Below, piece by piece: positions 35,713 to 44,037 of a stretch of 64,000 nt of DNA. Where the stretch lies: positions 1 through 64,000 of the forward strand of contig CAMVHR010000001.1 of NCBI GenBank assembly GCA_947167345.1, given 5' to 3'. The DNA comes from an uncultured Treponema sp. (lineage in GTDB: Bacteria > Spirochaetota > Spirochaetia > Treponematales > Treponemataceae). Made by a program: the position numbers and the translations under genes. The notes below the pieces were generated by a model. That model had not been told where the DNA came from. It saw only the letters and a program-made list of their open reading frames with translations, and made no database searches. Every line of letters starts with the position of its first letter. Position 1 is the first letter of the stretch.

Positions 35713-35741
35713 TTGACAGCATGTCTGAAATAAAATAATAT
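35713..35741 (+). promoter_or_regulatory. promoter for the AraC-family regulator
   Basis: TTGACA (35713-35718), 17-base spacer, TAATAT (35736-35741), start near 35748. It lies after the chemoreceptor gene and before the hairpin at 35756, which places that hairpin in this promoter's leader. Confidence 0.6.
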
Positions 35742-35755
35742 TTTAGTGTTGCAAT

Positions 35756-35799
35756 GACGCATCTAAAGTCTTAATGGCTTTGGGTGCGTCTTTTTTTTT
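35756..35799 (+). terminator. terminator-type hairpin in the AraC-family gene leader
   Basis: GACGCATCTAAAG (35756-35768) pairs with CTTTGGGTGCGTC (35778-35790; wobbles and a mismatch inside), followed by nine T. It can end chemoreceptor transcripts, but it also lies between a good promoter and the ATG 28 bases later, so it should attenuate the regulator gene. Confidence 0.65.
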
Positions 35800-35827
35800 G
35801 CTCATATTATAGCTGGTGGTTGTGTAA

Positions 35828-36667
35828 ATGAAATATAAGACTGAACTCATGTCAATTCAGCCATATTTTGTGCTGGACGCTGATGATTTTTGCCAGAAAG
35901 TGTTGCTTCAAAAAGGAATTTCTCATTTTTATAGTTTTTCTAACTATTCAGATTCAGACATTCCAATCAAACTTTTTGTAGACGGATGCAGTAATATTAT
36001 TTTTGAGTATAGTAAAGCCTCTGATGACCTCTGGTCAGTACGAAGTCATTTTATTGGAAGTACAATAGAACCAAGAACTTTTTGCGTAAGAAAAAACTGC
36101 GAATATTTTTGTGTACGTCTGCAACCAAGTGCCGCTTGTTTTATAAAAGAAATAGGTGTCAAAGATTCTATTGGAAAAATTATTATTCTTGATGAACTTT
36201 CTTCTATGAAAGAATTTTGCAGCACAATGGGAATGCAGAAAAATTTTGATTCAAGAATGCACACTTTTTTAGACTACTATGAAAATATTTTACAGGCTAA
36301 AGAAGATAAATCAAAAAACTGTCTTTTCAGACAGATTGCTGACATTATTGTTCAGCACAGGGGCATGATAAAGGTTAGCGAACTTGAAAAACTGACAGGT
36401 TATTCTTCAAGATACATAAACATTATATTTGAACAGGAGTTAGGATTCAGCATTAAACAGCTTTGCACAAGCGTAAAGTTTCAGTTTTTATTGAATGATT
36501 TAAATCGAGGTGCTTCTGATTCTTTGACAAGGCTTTCATCTGAATATAAGTTTTATGATCAGGCTCATTTTATTCATGAGTTTAAGAACTGTACTGGAAA
36601 GACTCCTTCTGAATATGCCAGTGAGGTGTTTAAAGGAAATTATGTACAGAATATAGTGAATATGTAA
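35828..36667 (+). CDS. AraC-family transcriptional regulator
   Basis: 279 residues. The N-terminal 165 residues form an effector domain I do not recognise; the C-terminal 100 hold the AraC helix-turn-helix pair, with the second-unit signature YDQAHFIHEFKNCTGKTPSEY clear and the first at ISELEKLTGYS-like KVSELEKLTGYSSRYINI. The ribosome-binding site is weak (GGTGG). It lies between the dehydrogenase and ornithine-cyclodeaminase-like genes and is the likely local regulator of the island. Confidence 0.85.
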   Translation: MKYKTELMSIQPYFVLDADDFCQKVLLQKGISHFYSFSNYSDSDIPIKLFVDGCSNIIFEYSKASDDLWSVRSHFIGSTIEPRTFCVRKNCEYFCVRLQPSAACFIKEIGVKDSIGKIIILDELSSMKEFCSTMGMQKNFDSRMHTFLDYYENILQAKEDKSKNCLFRQIADIIVQHRGMIKVSELEKLTGYSSRYINIIFEQELGFSIKQLCTSVKFQFLLNDLNRGASDSLTRLSSEYKFYDQAHFIHEFKNCTGKTPSEYASEVFKGNYVQNIVNM

Positions 36668-36738
36668 TGTTCCGATTTTTACAAGAACTTTTACTTGCAG
36701 AATGTTAAAGTACATTATCAAAACAATTTAGAGACAGC

Positions 36739-36783
36739 AAAGACGCTGAGGTTTTCTAAGTGAAAGCTTCGCGTCTTTTTTTT
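36739..36783 (+). terminator. terminator-type hairpin directly before the ornithine-cyclodeaminase-like gene
   Basis: AAAGACGC (36739-36746) pairs with GCGTCTTT, continuing through a bulge into GAGGTTTTC/GAAAGCTTC, about 17 bp, then eight T ending 20 bases before ATG 36804. A promoter cannot fit after it. It may end the AraC transcript while also gating read-through into the catabolic genes. Confidence 0.65.
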
Positions 36784-36803
36784 ATGTCTCAAGGAGTGTA
36801 TGT

Positions 36804-37940
36804 ATGGAATATCCAAAGGTTGATTTCTTGTATTTGAGTGAAGAGGACATGATTGCAGCTGGCGTAAAGGACATGGCTGGCTGCATTGAAGCAATGGAAG
36901 AAATGTTCAAACTCTTAAAAGCCGGCAATTACCGCATGGGTGGAGCAAATGGAAACTCACACGGATGTATGGTTACATTCCCTGCAACATCTCCATTTCC
37001 TGAAATGCCAGTTGATGGCCCTGATCGTCGCTTTATGGCAATGCCTGCATATCTTGGCGGACGCTTCGATATGGCTGGAATGAAATGGTACGGCTCCAAT
37101 GTTGAAAATCGTGAAAAGGGATTGCCTCGTTCAATTCTCATGTTGACATTGAACGATAAGGATACAGGCGCCCCACTTGCATATATGAGTGCAAACATTC
37201 TTTCTGCTTATAGAACTGGTGCTGTGCCTGGTGTCGGATTTAAATATTTTGCTCCAGAAGATGCTTCTGTAGCTGGCATTGTAGGACCTGGCGTAATGAG
37301 TAAGACAGCTCTTGCTGCAATTATGTCAGCACGTCCAAGTGTAAAGACTGTAAAGGTAAAGGGACGCGGAAAAAAATCTCTGGATTCTTTCATCTCTGCA
37401 GCAAGAACTGATTATCCTTCTGTTGAGTTTGTTGTTGTGGAAAGCATTGAAGAAGCAACACGTGGTAGTGACATTGTTTACGTAAGTACATCCGTTCCTA
37501 CGGGAAATATTTCAGAATATCCTTACATCAAGGAAGAATGGATTAAGAAGGGGGCAATGATTTGTACAACGGCTTCTTTGCGTTTTGATGATGACTTTAT
37601 CATTAACCGCGCACGTAACGTTGCGGACAACATAAAACTGTATGAAGCTTGGGAAGAAGAGTACAAGCCTGACGCATACAATACAATCCCTATCCCTGCT
37701 GTTCGTGTAGAAGATCTTATTGTAGAAGGTAAGATGAAGAAAGAACAGATTGATGATTTGGGAGATGTCCTTACTGGTAAGATTCCTGTACACAGAAATA
37801 AGGATGAAATTGTAGTTTATTCTGTTGGTGGAATGCCTGTTGAAGACATTGCATGGGGAACAATTGTGTACCGCAATGCACTTGCAAAGGGCATTGGCAC
37901 AAAGCTGAACCTTTGGAATAAGCCTTACATGGTTGTTTAA
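36804..37940 (+). CDS. ornithine cyclodeaminase / mu-crystallin family protein
   Basis: 378 residues. MAGMKWYGSNVENREKGLPRS and the Rossmann segment VAGIVGPGVMSKTALAA identify the family, whose members include ornithine cyclodeaminase, alanine dehydrogenase and imine reductases. Close homologues in gut anaerobes are, as I recall, labelled tyramine oxidase subunit B; I would not rely on that name. It probably acts on an amino acid or imine linked to the dehydrogenase encoded upstream. AAGGAG precedes the ATG. It starts the run of closely packed genes to 41785, and its leader carries a terminator-like hairpin. Confidence 0.85.
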   Translation: MEYPKVDFLYLSEEDMIAAGVKDMAGCIEAMEEMFKLLKAGNYRMGGANGNSHGCMVTFPATSPFPEMPVDGPDRRFMAMPAYLGGRFDMAGMKWYGSNVENREKGLPRSILMLTLNDKDTGAPLAYMSANILSAYRTGAVPGVGFKYFAPEDASVAGIVGPGVMSKTALAAIMSARPSVKTVKVKGRGKKSLDSFISAARTDYPSVEFVVVESIEEATRGSDIVYVSTSVPTGNISEYPYIKEEWIKKGAMICTTASLRFDDDFIINRARNVADNIKLYEAWEEEYKPDAYNTIPIPAVRVEDLIVEGKMKKEQIDDLGDVLTGKIPVHRNKDEIVVYSVGGMPVEDIAWGTIVYRNALAKGIGTKLNLWNKPYMVV

Positions 37941-37964
37941 TAAAAGCATTACAGGAGAATGATT

Positions 37965-38324
37965 ATGGAATTTAGCAGAGTAGAAGTTATAACAGGAATT
38001 TCAAAGATTACAGCCTTGCAGAAGGCTCTTGGCCGGTTCCGCATTTCAGGAATGACTGTATATCAGGTTTTAGGCTGTGGAGTCCAACACGGAACTCAGG
38101 AGTTTGAAGTTGAAGAGCGCAAAGAGATTCAACTTCTTCCAAAGGAAGTTGTAATGATTGTTCTTCCTACTTCAGAAGTTCCAGACCTTATTGAATTTCT
38201 TAAAAAGGAACTTTATACAGGTCATATTGGTGACGGAAAGATTTTTGTAAGCCAGATTACCGATATTGTCCGTGTTCGTACAGGTGAGCAGGGAATGGAA
38301 GCACTTATTTCAGGAGAAAAATGA
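37965..38324 (+). CDS. PII-family nitrogen regulatory protein
   Basis: 119 residues from ATG 37965; an ATG 6 bases earlier sits too close to AGGAG. The C-terminal signature TGHIGDGKIFVSQITDIVRVRTG is nearly identical to that of the Amt-fused PII domain. The T-loop is divergent (QEFEVEERKEIQLLPK) and lacks Tyr51, so no uridylylation. PII proteins bind ADP/ATP and 2-oxoglutarate and control a partner by contact. Placed between catabolic enzymes and an amino-acid permease, it may regulate one of those. The 4-base overlap with the RidA gene implies tight coupling. Confidence 0.9.
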   Translation: MEFSRVEVITGISKITALQKALGRFRISGMTVYQVLGCGVQHGTQEFEVEERKEIQLLPKEVVMIVLPTSEVPDLIEFLKKELYTGHIGDGKIFVSQITDIVRVRTGEQGMEALISGEK

Positions 38325-38710
38325 TGAAAAGAATAAACTATTCTTCTGGAGCACCGCTTGAACAGAAAATGGGATATTCCAGGGCTGTAAGGATAGGAGA
38401 CTTTATATTCGTTGGCGGCACTACTTCCGTACAGCCTGACGGTTCTGTGTATGGGGAAGGTGATTCTTATGCACAGGTAAAGTATATCCTTGAAAAACAG
38501 ATTAAAATGATAGAACAGGCTGGCGGCAAAAAAGAAGATGTATATAATGTGCAGATGTTTTGGACTCCAGATTTTGATAAGTCTGGCATGAAAGCGTATA
38601 CGGAACTGTTTCATGATGTAATGCCATTGTGCACTGCTGTTACAGTTTCTTCTCTGAATAGACCGACACAACTTGTAGAAATTGAAATGTCGGCCGCTGT
38701 TCAGACTTGA
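38321..38710 (+). CDS. RidA (YjgF/YER057c) family protein
   Basis: 129 residues, typical length. FIFVGGTTSVQPDG and the C-terminal RPTQLVEIEMSAA place it in the Rid family; RidA itself hydrolyses reactive imines/enamines to ketoacids plus ammonia. That fits products of both the flavin dehydrogenase and L-serine dehydratase in this cluster. The conserved Arg before P(x)xLVEIE is present (RPTQLVEIE). Confidence 0.9.
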   Translation: MMKRINYSSGAPLEQKMGYSRAVRIGDFIFVGGTTSVQPDGSVYGEGDSYAQVKYILEKQIKMIEQAGGKKEDVYNVQMFWTPDFDKSGMKAYTELFHDVMPLCTAVTVSSLNRPTQLVEIEMSAAVQT

Positions 38711-38741
38711 GTTTTACAGAATAAATTTAACGGGAGGTTCT

Positions 38742-40229
38742 ATGTCAACCAAAGAACAGAGACTTGGGTTGGGTAGCGTTATAGCAACTGGTGTTGGATT
38801 GATTGTTGCAACAAGCTGCCTTTTGTCCATTGGACAGGGGGCAAGTGCAATTGGTACAACATTTGTAATAAGCATGGCTCTTGCCTGTGCATTCAATATT
38901 CTTACAGCACTTTCTATCTGTGAATTGAATGCTCTTATGCCTAACATATCTGGAGGAATGGCACAGTTTACACTTGCAAGCTGTGGACCTGTTTTTACAA
39001 TAGTTACTAATATGGGAGGGTTCTTGTGCTGTCAGGTGATTTTGGGCAGCTCCGAAGCTTCCATGTTTGGTAACACATTAAGTCAGGTTTTGCCTTCTAT
39101 TCCTATTTCTGGCGCAATGTATTCAATTGCACTTATTGTATTGCTGTGCATTTTGAACTTGCGCGGTGTAGATATGTTTGCAAAAATCCAGAACTTTGTA
39201 GCTTACGGGCTGATTATTTCGCTCATTGTACTGGGCATTCTGGGTGTCGTAAAAATAAATCCTTCTGCCGTTGTTGAACAGCCATCTGTTCTTTCTTCGG
39301 AAATGGGGGATATATTTTCACTGTTAGGACTTTCTTTCTTCCTTTTTATTGGTGTAGAATTTATAGTTCCTATTGCTCCAGAAGTAAAGAATTCACGTCG
39401 TGTAGTTCCGCTTGGAATGGTACTGAGTCTTGTAATCATTCTTGTAATGCAGATTCTCATTACCTTCGGATTTAAGAACTATACAGCATGGAATGAACTT
39501 TCTCAGAGTACAATTCCTCATGTTCTATATGGAACTGCACTTTTAGGAAAAGCTGGAACTGTATGGATGAGTGTTGTATCTATTCTTGCGGTTGTAAGTT
39601 CTGTTAATACAATCATGTTCGGCATTCCTCAGCTGTGCTATGGAATGGCTAAGATTGATTTGCTGCCAAAGTTCTTCATGCGTAAGAATAGCAGAGGTAA
39701 CCCTTACGTTGCCTTGCTTATAGTTACAATTGCATTATGTGCAATTAATGCAACAGGACTTAGTTCAAGTGAAAAGCTCGTGTTCTTGATTAACATTGGA
39801 TGTGTATTCTGGATTTTCTGTTATGTAATGGTTCATATTGATGTAATCATTCTGCGCTTTAGAATGCCAAAAGCTCCACGCACATTTAAGTTACCGTTGG
39901 GCATTTTAATTCCTATAATTGGAGTTGCAGGAAATCTGTACATGATATGGAACATTGCACCTGATGCAAGAAACCGTATCATAATATTTGGAATCTTTGG
40001 CGGAGTTTCGCTTTTTCTTGCTGTGTACGCATTCTTTTGGGTAAAGTTCAGAATGAAGAAGCCGTTCTTTAAGCCGTTTGCAATTAAGGATGTAATGGCA
40101 ATGGATACTGATTTGTATCAGATACGCCATTATCCGCTTCTTGCAAAAAAGTTTCATATTGAAGCAACTCCAGATGTCGTTGCTGTAAGTGCGGAAACAA
40201 ATACTGGTACACGGCCTGATTTGGATTGA
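38742..40229 (+). CDS. APC-family amino acid permease
   Basis: 495 residues from ATG 38742 (GGGAGG upstream) with about twelve membrane helices. The first helix region GLGSVIATGVGLIVATSC, with the GQGASAIG motif, is typical of amino acid-polyamine-organocation transporters. The C-terminal 60 residues are cytosolic. It probably imports the amino acid or amine used by the island. It is followed within 4 bases by the serine dehydratase genes. Confidence 0.88.
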   Translation: MSTKEQRLGLGSVIATGVGLIVATSCLLSIGQGASAIGTTFVISMALACAFNILTALSICELNALMPNISGGMAQFTLASCGPVFTIVTNMGGFLCCQVILGSSEASMFGNTLSQVLPSIPISGAMYSIALIVLLCILNLRGVDMFAKIQNFVAYGLIISLIVLGILGVVKINPSAVVEQPSVLSSEMGDIFSLLGLSFFLFIGVEFIVPIAPEVKNSRRVVPLGMVLSLVIILVMQILITFGFKNYTAWNELSQSTIPHVLYGTALLGKAGTVWMSVVSILAVVSSVNTIMFGIPQLCYGMAKIDLLPKFFMRKNSRGNPYVALLIVTIALCAINATGLSSSEKLVFLINIGCVFWIFCYVMVHIDVIILRFRMPKAPRTFKLPLGILIPIIGVAGNLYMIWNIAPDARNRIIIFGIFGGVSLFLAVYAFFWVKFRMKKPFFKPFAIKDVMAMDTDLYQIRHYPLLAKKFHIEATPDVVAVSAETNTGTRPDLD

Positions 40230-40232
40230 TGT

Positions 40233-40925
40233 ATGAATATTTTTGACATATTAGGACCTGTTATGGTTGGACCTTCCAGTTCTCATACAGCTGGTGCTGT
40301 GCGGATGGGGTATGTTGCTCTAAAACTTCTAAAGGACAAACCTGTGTATGCCAGCATAGAATTGTTCGGTTCATTCGCTGCAACTGGCAAAGGACACGGA
40401 ACTGACCGTGCTCTTGTTGCCGGTTTGCTAGGAATGAAAAGTGATGACAGCAGAATACCATACAGTCTTAATATTGCTCAGGATGAAGGCATGCGAGTTT
40501 TTTTTGAATATCCTGAAAACAATGGAGTTCAGACTGCTGATTTTCACCAGGGTGATATGCACCCGAATACCGCGGTTTTTAATCTGCAGGGAGAACACGG
40601 CAGAAAACTTTGCATGCAGGCTTCTTCCATTGGCGGTGGAAGAATTATGGTAAACAAGATAGACGGCATTACTGTAAACTTTTCTGGAGAAATGCATACT
40701 CTGATTGTTCACAACTATGACACCCCTGGTCATGTTGCCGCCGTAACAAATCTTTTATTTGAAAACAAAATAAATATTGCCACAATGAATTTGTATCGTG
40801 TTGGACGCGGTGCTTATGCTGTAATGGTTTTGGAAACGGATCAGAGTGTTGATGAAAAAATTGTCTGCGATATTGAGAAAATAAAAGGTATAATAAAAGT
40901 AACTTATTTTGACGGAGAACAATAA
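40233..40925 (+). CDS. sdaAB: L-serine ammonia-lyase, iron-sulfur-dependent, beta subunit
   Basis: 230 residues. GPSSSHTAGAVRMG near the start is the family signature, and the C-terminal ACT domain (LIVHNYDTPGHVAAVTNLL) is present. With the alpha subunit it converts L-serine to pyruvate and ammonia. The stop codon overlaps the next start (TAATG). Confidence 0.94.
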   Translation: MNIFDILGPVMVGPSSSHTAGAVRMGYVALKLLKDKPVYASIELFGSFAATGKGHGTDRALVAGLLGMKSDDSRIPYSLNIAQDEGMRVFFEYPENNGVQTADFHQGDMHPNTAVFNLQGEHGRKLCMQASSIGGGRIMVNKIDGITVNFSGEMHTLIVHNYDTPGHVAAVTNLLFENKINIATMNLYRVGRGAYAVMVLETDQSVDEKIVCDIEKIKGIIKVTYFDGEQ

Positions 40926-41785
40926 TGGCTTTTAAAACACTCAAAGAAATTGCAGATTATGCCATTGCAGAAAAACTTCCATTTTGGAAAGCAGTATTAA
41001 AAGATGATTGCGAAGAAAATGGAACTGACCAAAAAACTTCCGTTGAAAAAATGGCACATCTTTGGGCAGTCATGCTTGATACTGTAAAAAATTATAATCC
41101 CGATGAAGTTTCTGCCAGCGGTTTGAGTGGAACTGATGGTGAAAAATTTGCTCGCTATGCATCTGAGAATAAATCATTATTTGGAAGTTCTGTATCTGAA
41201 ATGATAAGTGTTGCAATTAAAACTGCAGAAGCCAATGCCTGTATGCACCGCATTGTTGCATGCCCTACAGCTGGTTCTTGTGGGGTTGTACCTTCTGTGT
41301 TTATTCCTCTATTTAAAAGCGGTGCTGCTACAGAAGAAGATTGCATTCACGCACTTTTTACGGCTGCAGGCATTGGAAAAATCATAGCTATGAATGCAAG
41401 CATTTCTGGAGCAGAAGGCGGATGTCAGGCAGAAATAGGTTCTGCATCTGCAATGGCAAGTGGTGCATTGGTTGAAATGCGAGGTGGAACTCCAGAGCAG
41501 ATTGTTGCAGCCGTAGGTTTTGCACTTCAAAATTTAATGGGACTTGTGTGTGACCCTGTTGGCGGACTTGTAGAAATTCCTTGTGTAAAGCGTAATGTTA
41601 TTGGATGTGTGAATGCTGTGTCGTGTGCAGAAATGGCTCTTGCAGGAATTTGTGTCAGAATTCCTGCTGATGAGACTGTTTGTGCAATGGCAGCTGTAGG
41701 AAGAGCTATGAATGTTGATTTACGCGAAACAGGACGAGGCGGTCTTGCAGCAACTCCTGCGGCTCTGAGTATTGTTCATAGATAA
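40925..41785 (+). CDS. sdaAA: L-serine ammonia-lyase, iron-sulfur-dependent, alpha subunit
   Basis: 286 residues. PTAGSCGVVPSV and the cysteines in EGGCQAEIG, GLVCDPVGG and later CAEMALAG fit the 4Fe-4S-binding alpha chain of the two-subunit enzyme. It is the last gene of the amino-acid island; no strong terminator follows, only an 84-base gap before the next membrane protein gene. Confidence 0.94.
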   Translation: MAFKTLKEIADYAIAEKLPFWKAVLKDDCEENGTDQKTSVEKMAHLWAVMLDTVKNYNPDEVSASGLSGTDGEKFARYASENKSLFGSSVSEMISVAIKTAEANACMHRIVACPTAGSCGVVPSVFIPLFKSGAATEEDCIHALFTAAGIGKIIAMNASISGAEGGCQAEIGSASAMASGALVEMRGGTPEQIVAAVGFALQNLMGLVCDPVGGLVEIPCVKRNVIGCVNAVSCAEMALAGICVRIPADETVCAMAAVGRAMNVDLRETGRGGLAATPAALSIVHR

Positions 41786-41869
41786 TTATCCCATATAAAA
41801 AATATGTTTCCTTATTCGTAACCTTTGCATTCTTTTATCTTTTTTTTGTTAGGGAGACACATTAAGTCT

Positions 41870-43555
41870 ATGAATGTATTTAAACGTATTTTTGTAAATG
41901 TCAGGGAATCGGTTGTAAGGTTCCCTGTAAGCCTTTTACTTGGTATTGCCTGCTCTGTAATTGCATCAATCCTTATCATGGGGAATGTAAAAGAGCCTGT
42001 TGAAAAAATCTTTATATCATATTTGAAAGCCGGTTCATGGGGGATTGTATTTTCTGTATTCGTACAGCTTCTTTTGGAACGCCTTGTTGCATTGAAAAAG
42101 CTTCCTCATGCGGCTGTTCTGTATGCAGTTTCTCAAGCAGTAGCTCTTGTGTGCTGCCTTGTTCCTATGCGCATTCTGTTTAATTCTGAAAGTGTTTTTA
42201 CTTGGATATGCTATTTTGGAACATTGTATGCCTTGGTTTTGGGCGTGTTTTTCCTGCTTAAATTCATTCAGGGTGAAAAACTTCTTGCCTATACAATTTC
42301 CTATTCATTTTCAATAGCATCCATTGCTTCTAGCTGTATAGGCATTGGTTCTACGATCATTGCAATGGCAATTGAAAAACTCATATTAAAAAAAGAAAGT
42401 TTCAATGAAAATCTTTATATGGTAATCTGGACTTGTTCTTTCTTTATATTTGCCATACAGTTTTTTATTGCATATTTTTCTCGCAAAGATGAATTTGTAA
42501 TTCCAAAGGCAGTTACCGTTATTAATTTTTACATCATGTTTCCTTTGTATGCAATCCTTCTGCTGGTTCTTTATGTCTATATCGTTCAGAGCGTTGTGTT
42601 AGGAACCATGCCTCACATGAACTGGTTTGTTTCTATTGCAACAGCACTGTTCATTGCTTTCTGGTTTGCATTCAAGCCATTTGAAAACAAAATTACTAAG
42701 TTTCTTTACAAGGCAGGTGCTTATTTCTTAATGCCTCTTGTTCTTATTCAATGGATAAATTTTATTCAGAGAATTAATGCTTATGGTTTTACAACAGCAC
42801 GTGTGGCAAGCCTGTACTATATTATTTTCAGTACGGCATTTTTAATTCTTTCTGCAATAAAGTGTGGAAAATATAATTTTCATGCAATATGGGTGCTTGC
42901 TGTAATTTTCCTTATTGCATCTATTACTCCGCTTAACATAAAGCGCATGGCATTAAAAAGCCAGATGTCAAGGATTGAAAAAATATTCAAAGCACACAAT
43001 TTATTTAAAGACGGCAAAGTTGTACCCGCTTCAAATGAAAGTGAATTTTCAGACGAAGAAAAAGAGCAGATTCTGGAAAGCTTCAAGAGCTTTGACCTTT
43101 ATGCAAAAGACGTAAAAATTCAACGTATTGTCAGCATTCTTGATTACGAAGGTTTTGATGATGCTAACTGGGGAGATTTTGAACTGTTTAAGCATAACTT
43201 CGGTTTTGAAAGAAAATCTTCATATTTAAAGAATAATCGTAATTATATATCTTTTTATGCCTCTGAAAATCTTGTATATGATGTTTCGGCATACAAAAAA
43301 ATGTCAGCATTTGACGGTTATAAAAAGGAAGGAAAAGTCTTTGCAAAAACTGAATTTGGCGATGTTGATATTACAAATTTTATAGCTGAGCAAAAAAAAT
43401 CAAATTCGTTAGAGGATAGAAAAGAGCCATTGTATTATGTGGCTCCTGATGGAATTGAACTTTATTTTGTACGCATGAGTTTTTGGGAAGATGAATTTGA
43501 TTCTCCAGATGATCGTAAATACTTCGATTGTTCTGGCTATGCATTCCTAAAATAA
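41870..43555 (+). CDS. DUF4153-type multi-pass membrane protein
   Basis: 561 residues from ATG 41870. The first 365 residues contain about eleven hydrophobic helices; the last 190 are soluble and mixed (a domain seen at the end of DUF4153 proteins). Function unknown. The nearest Shine-Dalgarno (AGGGAG) is 14 bases upstream, further than usual. It converges with the DUF456 gene, overlapping by 9 bases. Confidence 0.75.
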   Translation: MNVFKRIFVNVRESVVRFPVSLLLGIACSVIASILIMGNVKEPVEKIFISYLKAGSWGIVFSVFVQLLLERLVALKKLPHAAVLYAVSQAVALVCCLVPMRILFNSESVFTWICYFGTLYALVLGVFFLLKFIQGEKLLAYTISYSFSIASIASSCIGIGSTIIAMAIEKLILKKESFNENLYMVIWTCSFFIFAIQFFIAYFSRKDEFVIPKAVTVINFYIMFPLYAILLLVLYVYIVQSVVLGTMPHMNWFVSIATALFIAFWFAFKPFENKITKFLYKAGAYFLMPLVLIQWINFIQRINAYGFTTARVASLYYIIFSTAFLILSAIKCGKYNFHAIWVLAVIFLIASITPLNIKRMALKSQMSRIEKIFKAHNLFKDGKVVPASNESEFSDEEKEQILESFKSFDLYAKDVKIQRIVSILDYEGFDDANWGDFELFKHNFGFERKSSYLKNNRNYISFYASENLVYDVSAYKKMSAFDGYKKEGKVFAKTEFGDVDITNFIAEQKKSNSLEDRKEPLYYVAPDGIELYFVRMSFWEDEFDSPDDRKYFDCSGYAFLK

Positions 43556-44035
43556 AGATTTTACGGCAGTTATGACTATGACTGCTGCTACAACAAGCCT
43601 TAAACCAGTTCCTGTTATGAATCCCAGAAAGGAGTAACAGGCAGAGTTTAAGGCTTTTTTTATGTTTGTGCTGTCATGAAGCATTTCGCCAATAAAAGCC
43701 CCGATGAATGGTCCTAGGAATATCAACACAATCTGTCCTGTGAACATTCCTGCAAAAACACCTATTGTAGAACCCCAGCTGCCAGCCTTTGAGCCGCCCG
43801 ATTTCTTTGTAAAATAAGATGGAACTAGATTGTTTACTATCTCGACGGCGACGCATACTACCGCAAAGATTATTATGTGTGTCCAGGTAAGTGATGAAAA
43901 TGAAACAAAAGAACTGACTAACATTCCTGTCCAGCACAGAGGCGTGCCAGGAAGCCCGGGGATGATACATCCTATGATGCCTACAATAAACAGCAGAACG
44001 GCTGCGGCAATTAGAGCAATGTTTGTAACTGTCAT
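43547..44035 (-). CDS. DUF456 small membrane protein
   Basis: 162 residues from ATG 44035 (GGAGG upstream), four to five helices. GIIGCIIPGLPGTPLCWTGM and the glycine-rich GSKAGSWGSTIGVFAGMF segments are the DUF456 hallmark. The function is unknown. It starts 2 bases after the aminopeptidase stop. Confidence 0.82.
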   Translation of the reverse strand: MTVTNIALIAAAVLLFIVGIIGCIIPGLPGTPLCWTGMLVSSFVSFSSLTWTHIIIFAVVCVAVEIVNNLVPSYFTKKSGGSKAGSWGSTIGVFAGMFTGQIVLIFLGPFIGAFIGEMLHDSTNIKKALNSACYSFLGFITGTGLRLVVAAVIVITAVKSLF

Positions 44036-44037
44036 TA

